From positions 2,542,501 through 2,606,500 of the forward strand of contig NZ_CP108514.1 in NCBI RefSeq assembly GCF_035989305.1: a stretch of 64,000 bases of DNA, written 5' to 3'. This DNA comes from Streptomyces sp. NBC_01233 (GTDB lineage Bacteria; Actinomycetota; Actinomycetes; Streptomycetales; Streptomycetaceae). Position 1 is the stretch's first letter. Every line of letters begins with the position of its first letter. Both the position numbers and the translations under genes were made by a program. Positions 26,128-34,632 of the stretch are shown piece by piece. A model generated the notes under the pieces. It saw only the letters and a list, made by a program, of their open reading frames with translations, made no database searches and was not told the origin of the DNA.

Positions 26128-26985
26128 ATGCCCGAAACCCCGGCGGTGCTGTACGAGCGGCGCGGCCCGGTCGCGTACGTGACCATGAACCGCCCCCGTT
26201 ACCGCAACGCGCAGAACAGCGCCATGACCTACGCCCTGGACGACGCCTTCTACCGCGCCGCCGACGACCCCGAGGCCAAGGTGGTGGTCCTGGCGGGGGC
26301 CGGGGAGCACTTCTCCGCCGGCCACGACATCGGCACCCCGGAGCGCGACGCCCATCTCCCCTTCGAGCGGCGGGCCGGCCTGTGGTGGGACCACTCCGGC
26401 CGGGCGGGCGCCGAATCCCGCTTCGCGCGCGAGTCGGAGGTGTACCTGGGCATGTGCCGGCGCTGGCGGGAGCTGCCGAAGCCGGTGATCGCCTCGGTGC
26501 ACGGGGCCTGCGTGGCGGGCGGGCTGATGCTGGCCTGGGTCTGCGACCTGATCGTGGCGAGCGAGGACGCCTTCTTCGCGGACCCGGTCGTCCGGATGGG
26601 CATCCCCGGCGTCGAGTACTTCGCCCACCCGTGGGCGATGCCGCCGCGCATCGCCAAGGAGTTCCTCTACACCGGAGACCGGATGCCCGCCCGGCGCGCG
26701 TACGAGGTCGGCATGGTCAACCGGGTCGTGGAGCGGGCCGAGTTGACGCAGGCCACCGACGTGCTGGCACTGCGGATCGCCGAGATGCCCGGCTTCGGAC
26801 TGGCCCTGACCAAGCGGGCCGTCAACCAGGCCGAGGACCTCCAGGGGCTGCACACCGGCATGGACTCGGTGTTCGGCCTGCACCACCTGGCGCACGCCCA
26901 CAACGCGGAGACGGCCGCGGACCCGCTCGGCGGCATGGACGTGTCCGCCATGAAGGGCGCCGTGATGAAGGAGGCGAACCACTGA
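26128..26985 (+). CDS. Enoyl-CoA hydratase/isomerase family protein
   Basis: A 285-residue crotonase-fold protein. VAYVTMNRPRYRNAQNSAM, GEHFSAGHDIGTPE and GACVAGGLMLAWVCDLIVAS cover the CoA-binding and oxyanion-hole segments. It occupies the place of fadD3 in the mycobacterial cluster, first gene to the right of the divergent operator, and overlaps the next gene by one base (TGATG). Its reaction is not certain; hydration of an unsaturated CoA ester from the HIP rings is likely. It is not a CoA ligase, so HIP activation is not encoded here. Confidence 0.85.
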   Translation: MPETPAVLYERRGPVAYVTMNRPRYRNAQNSAMTYALDDAFYRAADDPEAKVVVLAGAGEHFSAGHDIGTPERDAHLPFERRAGLWWDHSGRAGAESRFARESEVYLGMCRRWRELPKPVIASVHGACVAGGLMLAWVCDLIVASEDAFFADPVVRMGIPGVEYFAHPWAMPPRIAKEFLYTGDRMPARRAYEVGMVNRVVERAELTQATDVLALRIAEMPGFGLALTKRAVNQAEDLQGLHTGMDSVFGLHHLAHAHNAETAADPLGGMDVSAMKGAVMKEANH

Positions 26986-28130
26986 TGGAGCTCGCACACA
27001 CGCCGGACGTCGAGGAGTTCCGGGCCGAGGCGCGCGCCTGGCTGGCCGGGCACGTTCCGGCGCGGCCGCTGCCCTCCCTGGAGACGGCCGAGGGCTTCGC
27101 GGCGCACCGGGAGTGGGAGGCCCTGCTGCACGCGGACCGCTGGTCGGTGGTGTCCTGGCCCGAGGAGTACGGGGGCCGCGGCGTGGACATCGTCAAGTGG
27201 CTGGTCTTCGAGGAGGAGTACTGGGCGGCGGGCGCGCCCGGCCGGGTCTCGCAGAACGGCATCAACCTCCTCGCCCCCACCCTCCTCGACCACGCGACGG
27301 CGGAGCAGCAGGCGCGGGTGCTGCCGTCGATGGCGAGCGGCGAGGTGATCTGGGCGCAGGCCTGGTCGGAGCCGGAGTCGGGCTCGGACCTGGCCTCGCT
27401 GACGTCGCGGGCGGTGCGGACGGAGGGCGGCTGGCTGCTGTCCGGGCAGAAGACCTGGTCCTCGCGGGCGGCCTTCGCGGACCGCGCCTTCGGCATCTTC
27501 CGCACCGGCCCCGACACCCCGAAACCGCACCAGGGGCTGACGTACCTGATGTTCGACCTGCGGTCGCCGGGGGTGACGGTGCGGCCCATCGGCCGTCTCG
27601 ACGGCAAGCCGGCCTTCGCGGAGCTCTTCCTGGACCGGGTCTTCGTACCGGACGAGGACGTGATCGGGGAGCCGGGGCAGGGCTGGCGGATCGCGATGTC
27701 GACGACCGGCAACGAGCGGGGGCTGACCCTGCGCTCCCCCGGCCGCTTCCTCGCGGCGGCGGACCGGCTGACCGGGCTGTGGCGGGCGCAGGGGGATCCT
27801 TCCGACACCGCGCTGCGGGACCGGGTGGCGGACGCGGTGGTCGGGGCGCGCGCCTATGAGCTGTTCACCTGGGCCAGCGCCTCCCGGTTCGCGGCGGGGG
27901 AGACGATCGGCGCCGAGTCCAGCCTGAACAAGGTGTTCTGGTCGGAGTACGACGTCGCCCTGCACGAGACGGCGCTGGACCTGCTGGGCGCGGACGCGGA
28001 GCTCGCGGAGGGCGAGTGGGCCGAGCCGTGGGTCTTCTCCCTGGCCGGACCGATCTACGCGGGGACGAACGAGATCCAGCGCGACATCATCGCCGAGCGG
28101 CTGCTCGGCCTGCCGAAGGGCCGCCGCTGA
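26985..28130 (+). CDS. FadE31-like acyl-CoA dehydrogenase
   Basis: A 381-residue full-length acyl-CoA dehydrogenase. WAQAWSEPESGSDLASL and the later GQKTWSSRAAFADRAFGIF form the FAD and substrate region; the C-terminus GPIYAGTNEIQRDIIAERLL is the family end signature. Length and gene order (followed by a shorter, about 330-residue, dehydrogenase) match FadE31-FadE32/33, in which two different subunits combine into an alpha2beta2 enzyme that shares active sites. The start overlaps the hydratase stop as TGATG. It is intact, in contrast to the FadE30 remnant. Confidence 0.85.
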   Translation: MELAHTPDVEEFRAEARAWLAGHVPARPLPSLETAEGFAAHREWEALLHADRWSVVSWPEEYGGRGVDIVKWLVFEEEYWAAGAPGRVSQNGINLLAPTLLDHATAEQQARVLPSMASGEVIWAQAWSEPESGSDLASLTSRAVRTEGGWLLSGQKTWSSRAAFADRAFGIFRTGPDTPKPHQGLTYLMFDLRSPGVTVRPIGRLDGKPAFAELFLDRVFVPDEDVIGEPGQGWRIAMSTTGNERGLTLRSPGRFLAAADRLTGLWRAQGDPSDTALRDRVADAVVGARAYELFTWASASRFAAGETIGAESSLNKVFWSEYDVALHETALDLLGADAELAEGEWAEPWVFSLAGPIYAGTNEIQRDIIAERLLGLPKGRR

Positions 28131-29116
28131 TGCGCTTCCTGCTGACCGACGAGCAGTCGGACTTCGCCCGTACGCTGCGCTCCCTGCTGGGGACGGCCGA
28201 GGTGCCGGCGGCGGTACGGGCCTGGGCGGCCGGCGACCTGAACCCCGGGCGGTCGGTGTGGGCCCGCCTGGCGGAGACGGGCCTGTTCGCGCTGGCCGTG
28301 CCGGAGGCGTACGACGGAGCGGGCCTGCTGCCACTGGAACTGGCCCTGGGCTTCGTGGAGCTGGGGCGGGCGGGGGTGCCGGGGCCGGCGGTGGAGAGCG
28401 CGGCCGCCTCCGTACTGCTCTCCGAGCTGGGCGACGAGTCCCTGGCCAAGCTCTTCCTTCCGGGACTGGCCTCGGGCGAGAGCTCGGCCACCCTGACCCT
28501 GCCGGGCGGGAGCCCGTACGCGCTGGACGCGGACGCGGTGACGCACTGCTTCACGGTGTCGGCGGAGGGCCGACTCCATCTGACCCACGGCATCGTGGGC
28601 GAACGGCTGGCCTCCCTCGACCCGGCCCGCAGGCTCTCCCGCCCCCTGGCGGCCGGGGCGGTGCTCGCGGCGGGTCCCGCCGTCACGGCGGCGGCCGGGG
28701 TCGCCGGGCGGTGGGCACGGCTGCTGACGGCGGCCCAGTGCCTCGGCGTGGGCGAGGCACTGCTGGCGCGCACGGTGGAGTACGCGAAGCAGCGCACCCA
28801 GTTCGGCACGCCGATCGGCTCGTTCCAGGCGGTCAAGCACCGCCTGGCGGACACCCTGCTGGCCTTGGAGTTCGCCCGGCCCCTGCTGTGGGCGGCCGCC
28901 CTGTCGCTGTCCCCGGCCGACGTGGCGGCGGCGAAGCTGTCGGCCGGCGAAGCGTGCTACCGGGCGGCGATGACGGCGCTCCGGCTGCACGGCGCGGTCG
29001 GCTACACGGAGGAGCTGGACCTGTCCCTGTGGCTGCGCAAGGCCCGCCCGCTGCGGGACGCGTGGGGAACGCCGTCGGCCTGCCGGGCGGAGGTCCTGCG
29101 GTCGCGGGCGGGGTAG
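28130..29116 (+). CDS. FadE32/FadE33-like acyl-CoA dehydrogenase subunit
   Basis: A 328-residue short member of the acyl-CoA dehydrogenase family. RFLLTDEQSDFARTLRSLL begins the N-terminal helical domain. The middle beta domain is abbreviated. TVEYAKQRTQFGTPIGSFQAVKHRLAD is the family signature, and RLHGAVGYTEELDLSLWLRKA lies near the C-terminus. Short subunits of this kind pair with a longer partner, here the immediately upstream gene (TGATG overlap), as FadE31-FadE32 do in mycobacteria. A few bases after the stop the operon ends; the next 230 bases hold no gene. Confidence 0.85.
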   Translation: MRFLLTDEQSDFARTLRSLLGTAEVPAAVRAWAAGDLNPGRSVWARLAETGLFALAVPEAYDGAGLLPLELALGFVELGRAGVPGPAVESAAASVLLSELGDESLAKLFLPGLASGESSATLTLPGGSPYALDADAVTHCFTVSAEGRLHLTHGIVGERLASLDPARRLSRPLAAGAVLAAGPAVTAAAGVAGRWARLLTAAQCLGVGEALLARTVEYAKQRTQFGTPIGSFQAVKHRLADTLLALEFARPLLWAAALSLSPADVAAAKLSAGEACYRAAMTALRLHGAVGYTEELDLSLWLRKARPLRDAWGTPSACRAEVLRSRAG

Positions 29117-29350
29117 GGGGTGGCGTACCGGTCGGCTGCGCCGCTCGTGCCGGGCCGGGGCCTGTGGGAGAGGTGGGGTCGGGCGCGCGCCGGGGCGTCT
29201 CCTCGGACGCCGAACGTGGCGGGGGGGGGCGGAGGGCCGAGGGGATGGCGTTCGGCGCCCTGCGGGGAGCGCCCGGCACACACCCGACCTTGGCGGAACC
29301 GGTGGGCCGGGTGTCGTCCGGGGCTGCTGCGCTCCGGCCGGCCGGGCCCG

Positions 29351-30082
29351 TCACACCCGCGTGAGGTTGAGGGTCACGACGTACTGCTCCTCGACGGTGC
29401 CGTCCGGGAAGAGCGGGGCCAGAAGCTCCCGTTCCGTTGCGAAGTACTCCCGGGTGCCGGACTCGCCGAGGACCAGGAAGGCGGAGTGGCTGGCGAGGTT
29501 GGCGAGGTGGGCGTCGAGCGTGATGCGGCGGGACCAGCGCACGGTGCGCGTGGTGAACTCGCCCAGCCCCTCCGGCAGGGTGCGGTGGCCGTTCACCCCT
29601 TCGGCGGCCCGGAAGAAGACGCGCAGCCGCTCCTCCTGCTCGGCGATCCACGGGACGCCGGAGTCCGTGTCGTTCCACCAGACGGCGAGCGCGCCGCCGG
29701 GGCGCAGCACCCGGCGGGCCTCGGGGACGGAGCGGGCCGGGTCGGTCCAGTGCCAGGCCTGGGCGTAGGTGAGGAGGTCGAACGCGCCGCTCGCCAGGGG
29801 CAGCCGGTCCCCGTCCCCGCGCACGAGCGGGATCGAGGGGTTCGCCCGCCGGAACTCGGCGGCCATCCCGTCCCCGGGCTCCACGGCGACGACCTCGGCC
29901 CCGCGCTGGTGCAGCAGCGCGGTGGCGATCCCGGTCCCCGCCCCTACGTCGGCGACGCAGGCCCCGGCGAGCGGCCGCCCGGCGAGCTCCTCGAGGGCGT
30001 CGAACAGGGCCGGCGGGTAGCCGGGCCGGTTCGCGGCGTACAGAGCTGCTGCGGAATCGAAGGAACGGGCGCGTGTCGTCAT
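29351..30082 (-). CDS. Class I SAM-dependent methyltransferase
   Basis: A 243-residue methyltransferase of the UbiE/Methyltransf_11 type. ACVADVGAGTGIATALL is motif I, EVVAVEPGDGMA binds the ribose of SAM, and LLTYAQAWHWTDP and EARRVLRPGGALAVWWND are motifs II and III. Proteins with AWHWxD near motif II often act on small molecules. No substrate is suggested by the neighbours: an operator-linked catabolic operon ends on one side and a lipoprotein gene starts divergently on the other. Confidence 0.9.
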   Translation of the reverse strand: MTTRARSFDSAAALYAANRPGYPPALFDALEELAGRPLAGACVADVGAGTGIATALLHQRGAEVVAVEPGDGMAAEFRRANPSIPLVRGDGDRLPLASGAFDLLTYAQAWHWTDPARSVPEARRVLRPGGALAVWWNDTDSGVPWIAEQEERLRVFFRAAEGVNGHRTLPEGLGEFTTRTVRWSRRITLDAHLANLASHSAFLVLGESGTREYFATERELLAPLFPDGTVEEQYVVTLNLTRV

Positions 30083-30136
30083 GCGTCCATTGTTTTCGAT
30101 CAAGCAATCGAGCAACAAGGACGAGGTATCAGGAAC

Positions 30137-30598
30137 ATGCGAAGCACGAAGACCGCGATGTCCGCGATGACGCTGTGCGCGGCGGCGGTGCTCCTCACGG
30201 GCTGCGGCAGCGACGCCCCGAAGCCGGCCGCCGACAGCGGCAAGCCCGCCGCGGCCTCCCCGGCCCCCGCGTCGTCCGCGCCGGCGGCCAAGGCCGGCGG
30301 CGCGACCCACGAGGTGACGCTGGAGGTCGGGGGCACCGGCAAGACGGCGGTCATGTACAGCGGCATCGACAGCGGCTTCGAGGAGCAGACCCTGCCGTGG
30401 TCGAAGTCGGGCACCGCCGAACTCACCGCCGCCGAGCGGAAGGTGGGCTATCTGGTGCACGTCATCCCGGGCACGATCACGGGCGCCGACGGCAAGCTCC
30501 AGCAGGCCCCGTGCACCATCAAGATCGACGGCAAGCAGGTCGCGGAGAGCGACGGCGTCAAGAACACGAAGGGCTGCTCCTACATCATCAAGGAGTAA
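30137..30598 (+). CDS. Lipoprotein of unknown function (MmpS-like fold possible)
   Basis: A 153-residue lipoprotein. The signal peptide ends in the lipobox LLTGC, so Cys22 should be lipidated by Lgt. An Ala/Pro/Ser-rich spacer of about 35 residues follows, then a compact domain (THEVTLEVGGTGKTAVMYSG, YLVHVIPGTITG, CTIKIDGKQVAES and a final KGCSYIIKE with a second cysteine). The beta-rich pattern and paired cysteines recall MmpS-type proteins of actinobacteria, but this is only a resemblance. It is divergent from the methyltransferase gene with a 54-base gap. Confidence 0.8.
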   Translation: MRSTKTAMSAMTLCAAAVLLTGCGSDAPKPAADSGKPAAASPAPASSAPAAKAGGATHEVTLEVGGTGKTAVMYSGIDSGFEEQTLPWSKSGTAELTAAERKVGYLVHVIPGTITGADGKLQQAPCTIKIDGKQVAESDGVKNTKGCSYIIKE

Positions 30599-30604
30599 CG
30601 CGGT

Positions 30605-30952
30605 TCAGGTGCGGGGGCGGCGCAGGCAGAGCGCGCCGAGGGTGAGGAGCAGGAGCAGGAGCAGCGCCGCGGTGCCGGCCGCCTGCCAGAGGGGGCGGTC
30701 CGGGCGGCCTCCCAGGGACCAGGACCCGCCGTCGGGGTCCGTCGTCACGGTCAGGCGGGCTCCGACCTGCAGGTCCAGGGCCACCGGTCCGGGCAGGTCG
30801 CGGCCCGTCTCCGTACGCAGGCGCAGGGACGGGGTGTGGCCGGAGCCGTCCTCCACCATCGTGCGCGAGGCGACGACGGCCGTCTCCTCCCGGCCGCGCT
30901 CGTGGAGGGTGTGCCGGTCCCAGGTGATCCCGGCGAGCACCACGATCCCCAC
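30605..30952 (-). CDS. DUF3592-like membrane protein, N-terminus lost
   Basis: A 115-residue frame from a GTG. It starts inside a hydrophobic segment (VGIVVLAGI, open upstream as TFAVGIVVLAGITW). A beta-rich extracytoplasmic part follows (TAVVASRTMVEDGSGHTPSL and DLQVGARLTVTTDPDG). It ends with a C-terminal membrane helix (LLLLLLLTLGALCL) and arginines. This is the layout of DUF3592 proteins minus the first helix. The upstream DNA abruptly becomes an alpha/beta-hydrolase fragment at about 30958, so a deletion has joined the two genes. It may be non-functional. Confidence 0.6.
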   Translation of the reverse strand: MGIVVLAGITWDRHTLHERGREETAVVASRTMVEDGSGHTPSLRLRTETGRDLPGPVALDLQVGARLTVTTDPDGGSWSLGGRPDRPLWQAAGTAALLLLLLLTLGALCLRRPRT

Positions 30953-30958
30953 CGCGAA

Positions 30959-31266
30959 AGTCGTGGGTGTCCAGGCCGCACATCACCCAGCCCTCGCCGT
31001 GGAGGAAGACGACCAGGGGGGCGGTCCCGGGAGTCCGGCGCGGGATCGTAGATCCGGACCGGGACCCCGCCCGCGGCCGTGTCGGACACCGAGGCCACGG
31101 CCGGGCCCGGCCGGGCGGACGCCGCCGCCGCCCGCAGGGCCGCCGTGTCGCCCGGCCCCGGGAAGCCCGCGGTCATCGCGTCGCACAGCAGCCTGGCCGC
31201 CGGCGACAGGGGATCGCTCACGCCGTGGGGGCCCGTACCGCCGTCGTGCATGCGGAGGTCGCTCAT
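30959..31266 (-). pseudogene. Alpha/beta-hydrolase (HSL family) N-terminal fragment, frameshifted
   Basis: The frame starts at an ATG overlapping the upstream SDR stop (ATGA) and reads LSPAARLLCDAMTAGFPG, then GGVPVRIYDPAP, typical of hormone-sensitive-lipase-type esterases. An extra base in the G-run at 31016-31021 (C-run on the coding strand) breaks it. The next frame continues LVVFLHGEGWVMCGLDTHD, the oxyanion-hole HG motif region. The sequence then ends at the junction with the DUF3592 gene. The catalytic Ser, Asp and His parts are missing. Confidence 0.78.
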
Positions 31267-31994
31267 GCCGTCGTCATCCCTCCGTCCACGGTGAACTCGG
31301 CGCCCGTCACGTACGAGGACGCGTCCGAGCAGAGGAAGAGGACGAGCTCCCCGACCTCCTCCGGCCGGCCCACCCGCCCCAGCGGTACGTGCGACCAGTC
31401 CCGGCCCGCAACCGCCTCGGCGACCATCGGGGTGTCGATGGCCCCCGGGTGCACCGAGTTGACCCGGATCCGGTCCCCGGCCAGGTCGAGCGCCGCCGAC
31501 CGGGTCAGTCCGCGCAGCCCGAACTTGGTGGACCCGTAGGCCGCGTGGCCCGGTATCCCGACCAGTCCGGCGGTGGAGGAGATGTTGACGACCGAGCCGC
31601 CGCCACCCGCCCGCAGCACCGGGGCCACGGCCTGGATGCCGAGGAACGGCCCCAGCAGGTTGACCCGCAGCAGGGCCTCGAAGTCGTCGAGCGTCTGCTG
31701 TTCCACATGGGCGGTGCGCCACAGGGCCGCATTGTTGACCAGCGCCGATACGGTGCCGAAGGCGCGGACCGACTCCGTCACCACCGCCGCCCAGCTCGCC
31801 GCGTCGGCCACGTCGTGGCGGACGTACAGCCCCTGGTCGCCGAGTTCCGCGGCCACGGCCCGGCCTTCGTCCTCCCGTACGTCCGTGACGACCACCCGCG
31901 CCCCCGCCTCCGCGAGCAGGCGGGCGCCGGCCGCGCCCTGGCCGCGCCCGGCGCCGGTGACCACGACCACCTTCCCGTCGAGTGGGACACCCAC
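31263..31994 (-). CDS. SDR resembling 3-alpha/20-beta-hydroxysteroid dehydrogenase
   Basis: A 243-residue [22 protein letters not shown] is the cofactor site; [32 protein letters not shown] (catalytic Ser and Tyr), [12 protein letters not shown] and [16 protein letters not shown] follow. The stretches NISSx[13 protein letters not shown] and SSYVTGAE are shared with the Streptomyces 20-beta-hydroxysteroid dehydrogenase as I recall its sequence, though many SDRs resemble it. It lies between two broken genes, a flavin monooxygenase upstream (3-base gap) and a hydrolase downstream, and is the only intact member of that operon. Confidence 0.82.
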   Translation of the reverse strand: MGVPLDGKVVVVTGAGRGQGAAGARLLAEAGARVVVTDVREDEGRAVAAELGDQGLYVRHDVADAASWAAVVTESVRAFGTVSALVNNAALWRTAHVEQQTLDDFEALLRVNLLGPFLGIQAVAPVLRAGGGGSVVNISSTAGLVGIPGHAAYGSTKFGLRGLTRSAALDLAGDRIRVNSVHPGAIDTPMVAEAVAGRDWSHVPLGRVGRPEEVGELVLFLCSDASSYVTGAEFTVDGGMTTA

Positions 31995-31997
31995 GGC

Positions 31998-32362
31998 TCA
32001 GCCCTCCAGCGCGCGGAAGTGCGGGATGACCTTCTCGCCCCACTGGCGGATGGTCTCCATGCACGCCTCCTGGGGCACCGTGCCCATCTGGATCAGGCAC
32101 ATCACCTCGTCGACGCCGATCTCGCGCAGCTGCTCGACGTAGGCGATGGCGGTCTCGGCGCTGCCGTACGCGTGCTCCGCGTTGTAGGTGCCCGTGTCGA
32201 CCGGGCGGGCCGGGATAGGGAGTGGTGCTCGACCGCCCAGATCCGGTCGAAGCCCGTCTCCTCGGCGAAGACGGCCTGTTCGACGCAGTCGTGGATGACC
32301 TGGCGTTCCCGTTCCTGGGTGGGGTCGACGAGCTGCGCCTCGAAGATCATCGAGAACTTCAC
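31998..32362 (-). pseudogene. Luciferase-like flavin monooxygenase, centre deleted
   Basis: A GTG with GGAGG at 4-base spacing opens a frame reading KFSMIFEAQLVDP and ending near EETGFDRIWAVEHHS, the N-terminal strand and helix of an F420/FMN luciferase-like monooxygenase. After a junction at about 32215-32228 another frame supplies the C-terminus: VDTGTYNAEHAYGSAETAI, YVEQLREIGVDEVMCLIQMG and WGEKVIPHFRALEG, then TGA. Around 250 residues of a normal 370-400 are missing and the frame is shifted. The divergent PadR regulator probably once controlled it. Confidence 0.82.
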
Positions 32363-32400
32363 GGGGCCTCCGTAGGTTCGGGGCAGGCCTATATGTCGAA

Positions 32401-32415
32401 TAGGAATACTTCTAG
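32401..32415. promoter_or_regulatory. Candidate operator in the PadR divergent promoter
   Basis: TAGGAATACTTCTAG is an imperfect palindrome in a short A+T-rich stretch between the monooxygenase remnant and the PadR gene. PadR-type regulators commonly bind such sites in divergent promoters. Visible symmetry only; binding is inferred. Confidence 0.35.
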
Positions 32416-32471
32416 CAGTCATATTGCGCAGAGGGAAGGCCGCCGCGGGGGCCGGTCGTAGACTGCGCTGC

Positions 32472-33065
32472 GTGGCAGACGAGGCGAACAAGCGCGCGCT
32501 CCCCGCGACCAGCTGGGCGGTGCTCGGGCTGCTCTCCTTCGGAGAAGAGCTCTCCGGTTACGACCTGAAGAAGTGGTCGGACTGGTCGCTGCGGTTCTTC
32601 TACTGGAGCCCGTCGTTCAGCCAGATCTACAGCGAGCTCAAGCGCCTGGAGAAGGCCGGCTACGCCTCCTCGCGGATGGTCGCCCAGGACAGCGGGACCC
32701 GCGACAAGCGGGTGTACCGGATCACCGAGGAGGGCATGGCGGCCGTGCGGGAATGGGCCCGCGAGGCCCCGGTCGATCCGCCCGTCCTCAAGCACGGGCC
32801 GATGCTGCGGCTGTGGCTGGGCCACCTGCTGGAGCCGGAGCAGATGCGCGAAGTCCTGCTGCAGCACCAGGAGTTCGCGGAGCAGATGCGCCGTCGGGCG
32901 GTGGCCGACGTGGAGGGCGCCAAGGACGAGGCGGCGTGGGCGTACCCGACGCTCGCCCTCAAGTGGGCGGAGCGGTACTACGCCTCCGAGCGCGACCTCG
33001 CAGCCGAAATGCTCGAAGACATCAACGAGCTCGCCGCACTCGGGGAGCTCGGCAAGCTGCCGTAG
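32472..33065 (+). CDS. PadR-family transcriptional regulator
   Basis: A 197-residue PadR regulator from a GTG start. The winged helix reads TSWAVLGLLSFGEELSGYDL, FYWSPSFSQIYSELKRLEKA and KRVYRITEEGMAAVREWARE; the C-terminal half is the helical dimerisation region (MREVLLQHQEFAEQMRRRAV and a final ERYYASERDLAAEML). Regulators of this type near luciferase-like monooxygenase/SDR operons usually respond to an aromatic or alicyclic compound. Its presumed target operon, divergently placed, is now largely broken. Confidence 0.9.
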   Translation: MADEANKRALPATSWAVLGLLSFGEELSGYDLKKWSDWSLRFFYWSPSFSQIYSELKRLEKAGYASSRMVAQDSGTRDKRVYRITEEGMAAVREWAREAPVDPPVLKHGPMLRLWLGHLLEPEQMREVLLQHQEFAEQMRRRAVADVEGAKDEAAWAYPTLALKWAERYYASERDLAAEMLEDINELAALGELGKLP

Positions 33066-33288
33066 GAACGGCGGAAGCCGACCCGAAGCGGTCCCCGAGC
33101 CCGGACCGGGCGCGGCGCCGAAGGCGGGCCCCGGACCCGGCGGGGCGCCCGGTCCCCGACGTGAGGCAGCGCCCGATGCGGGCATGGGCCCACGCCTGCG
33201 CCCTCCTCTTCGGCTCACCGGCCGCGCACGGGGCCCGGCTCGCGGCCGACCTGGGTTTCGGCGAAGGGGTCTGCCGTACCCTCGCCCC

Positions 33289-34017
33289 ATGACGGGCAGT
33301 GCGATGGACCTCCGCAAGGTCGAGGAGACGGCTCCGGCGCTCGTGAGCCTCTACAAGAGCGCCGGGGTCTCCCTGCGCAAGTACGGCATGGAGGGCGGGC
33401 GCGCGGCGGTCTACCTGGTGCTGGACTACTCCGGGTCGATGCGCCCGTACTACGCGGACGGCAGTGTGCAGGACTTCGCCGACCGGGTGCTCGGCCTGTC
33501 CGCGCACCTGGACGACGACGCCCGCGTACCGGTGGTCTTCTTCTCCACCGAGGTCGACGCGGTGGAGGAGATCTCCTTGGCCGGGCACGAGGGGCGGGTC
33601 ACCGAGATCGCCTCCCGTCTCGGCCACATGGGCAAGACGGCCTACCACGCGGCGATGGACGCGGTGATCGACCACTATCTGGACTCGGGGTCGACGCAGC
33701 CGGCCCTCGTCGTCTTCCAGACCGACGGCGGGCCGATCAACAAGCTCGCGGCCGAGAAGTACCTGTGCAAGGCGGCGCGGCTGCCGCTCTTCTGGCAGTT
33801 CGTCGGCTTCGGCAACACGCGCAGCACGCAGTTCGACTTCCTGCGCCGGCTGGACGAACTGCCCGTGCCGTCCCGTCGCGCGGTGGACAACGCCGGTTAC
33901 TTCCACGCGGGCCCGGATCCGCGCACCGTCCCGGACGCGGAACTGTACGACCGGCTGGTCGGGGAGTTCCCGGCCTGGCTGGCGGCTGCGCGCGGCGCGG
34001 GCATCGTGCGCGCCTGA
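33289..34017 (+). CDS. VWA-domain protein (TerF/TerY-like)
   Basis: A 242-residue protein made almost wholly of a von Willebrand A domain. LVLDYSGSMRPYYADGSV carries the MIDAS DxSGS metal motif, with the later TDGGP loop also facing the metal site. The N-terminal DLRKVEETAPALVSLYKSAG and GFGNTRSTQFDFLRRLDEL resemble tellurium-resistance-associated VWA proteins, which are cytoplasmic and take part in stress responses. No other ter genes are adjacent. An ATG 5 codons downstream is an alternative start. Confidence 0.88.
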   Translation: MTGSAMDLRKVEETAPALVSLYKSAGVSLRKYGMEGGRAAVYLVLDYSGSMRPYYADGSVQDFADRVLGLSAHLDDDARVPVVFFSTEVDAVEEISLAGHEGRVTEIASRLGHMGKTAYHAAMDAVIDHYLDSGSTQPALVVFQTDGGPINKLAAEKYLCKAARLPLFWQFVGFGNTRSTQFDFLRRLDELPVPSRRAVDNAGYFHAGPDPRTVPDAELYDRLVGEFPAWLAAARGAGIVRA

Positions 34018-34053
34018 CCCGGGACCGCCCGGGCCACGCGCTTTCATGGAGGC

Positions 34054-34623
34054 ATGACGCACACCAGCTGGGCAGTCTTCGAGAAGGCGGAGCCGGAGTT
34101 CGCGGCAGCCGTCCAGGCGCGCTTCGCGCAGTACCCGCACCACGTCCTGGCCACGCTCCGCAAGGACGGCTCCCCCCGGGCGTCGGGGCTGAACGTCGAC
34201 ATCCGCGGCGGTGAGCTGTGGCTCGGCATGATGGCGGGCTCGATGAAGGCCAGGGACCTCCAGCACGACCCGCGCTTCGCCCTGCACACCAATCCGGGCC
34301 AGGGCGAGGAGATGCCCGACGGGGACGTACGCGTCTCCGGGCGGGCGGTGGAGCTGGTGGACCCGCCCGAGCTGCACCGGTACGCGGAGGAGACGGAGAC
34401 CCCGCACCCCTTCCACCTCTTCTACGCCGATCTGACGGAGGTCGTCCACGTCCGCGTCGAGGGCGATGACCTGGTGCTGCGGTCGTGGACCCCGGCGCGC
34501 GGCACGCACACCGTCCGCCGGGGCAACGACGACGAGCCGCCGCGCGAGGACCCGGAGCCGGGCGACCCGGCGGCGGACGGCTCGGCTCCGCAAGGGCCGG
34601 CGCCGGGCGGGGCGGCCGGCTGA
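34054..34623 (+). CDS. Pyridoxamine 5'-phosphate oxidase-family (split beta-barrel) protein
   Basis: A 189-residue flavin/F420-binding type protein. FAQYPHHVLATLRKDGSPRA opens the split barrel, GGELWLGMMAGSMKARDLQH and PRFALHTN follow, and DGDVRVSGRAVEL and LFYADLTEVVHVRVEGD complete it. The last 40 residues are a disordered acidic/proline tail. Members of this group bind FMN, F420 or haem and reduce small molecules. It is 36 bases after the VWA gene and may share its transcript. Confidence 0.88.
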   Translation: MTHTSWAVFEKAEPEFAAAVQARFAQYPHHVLATLRKDGSPRASGLNVDIRGGELWLGMMAGSMKARDLQHDPRFALHTNPGQGEEMPDGDVRVSGRAVELVDPPELHRYAEETETPHPFHLFYADLTEVVHVRVEGDDLVLRSWTPARGTHTVRRGNDDEPPREDPEPGDPAADGSAPQGPAPGGAAG

Positions 34624-34632
34624 GCGGGTCGG

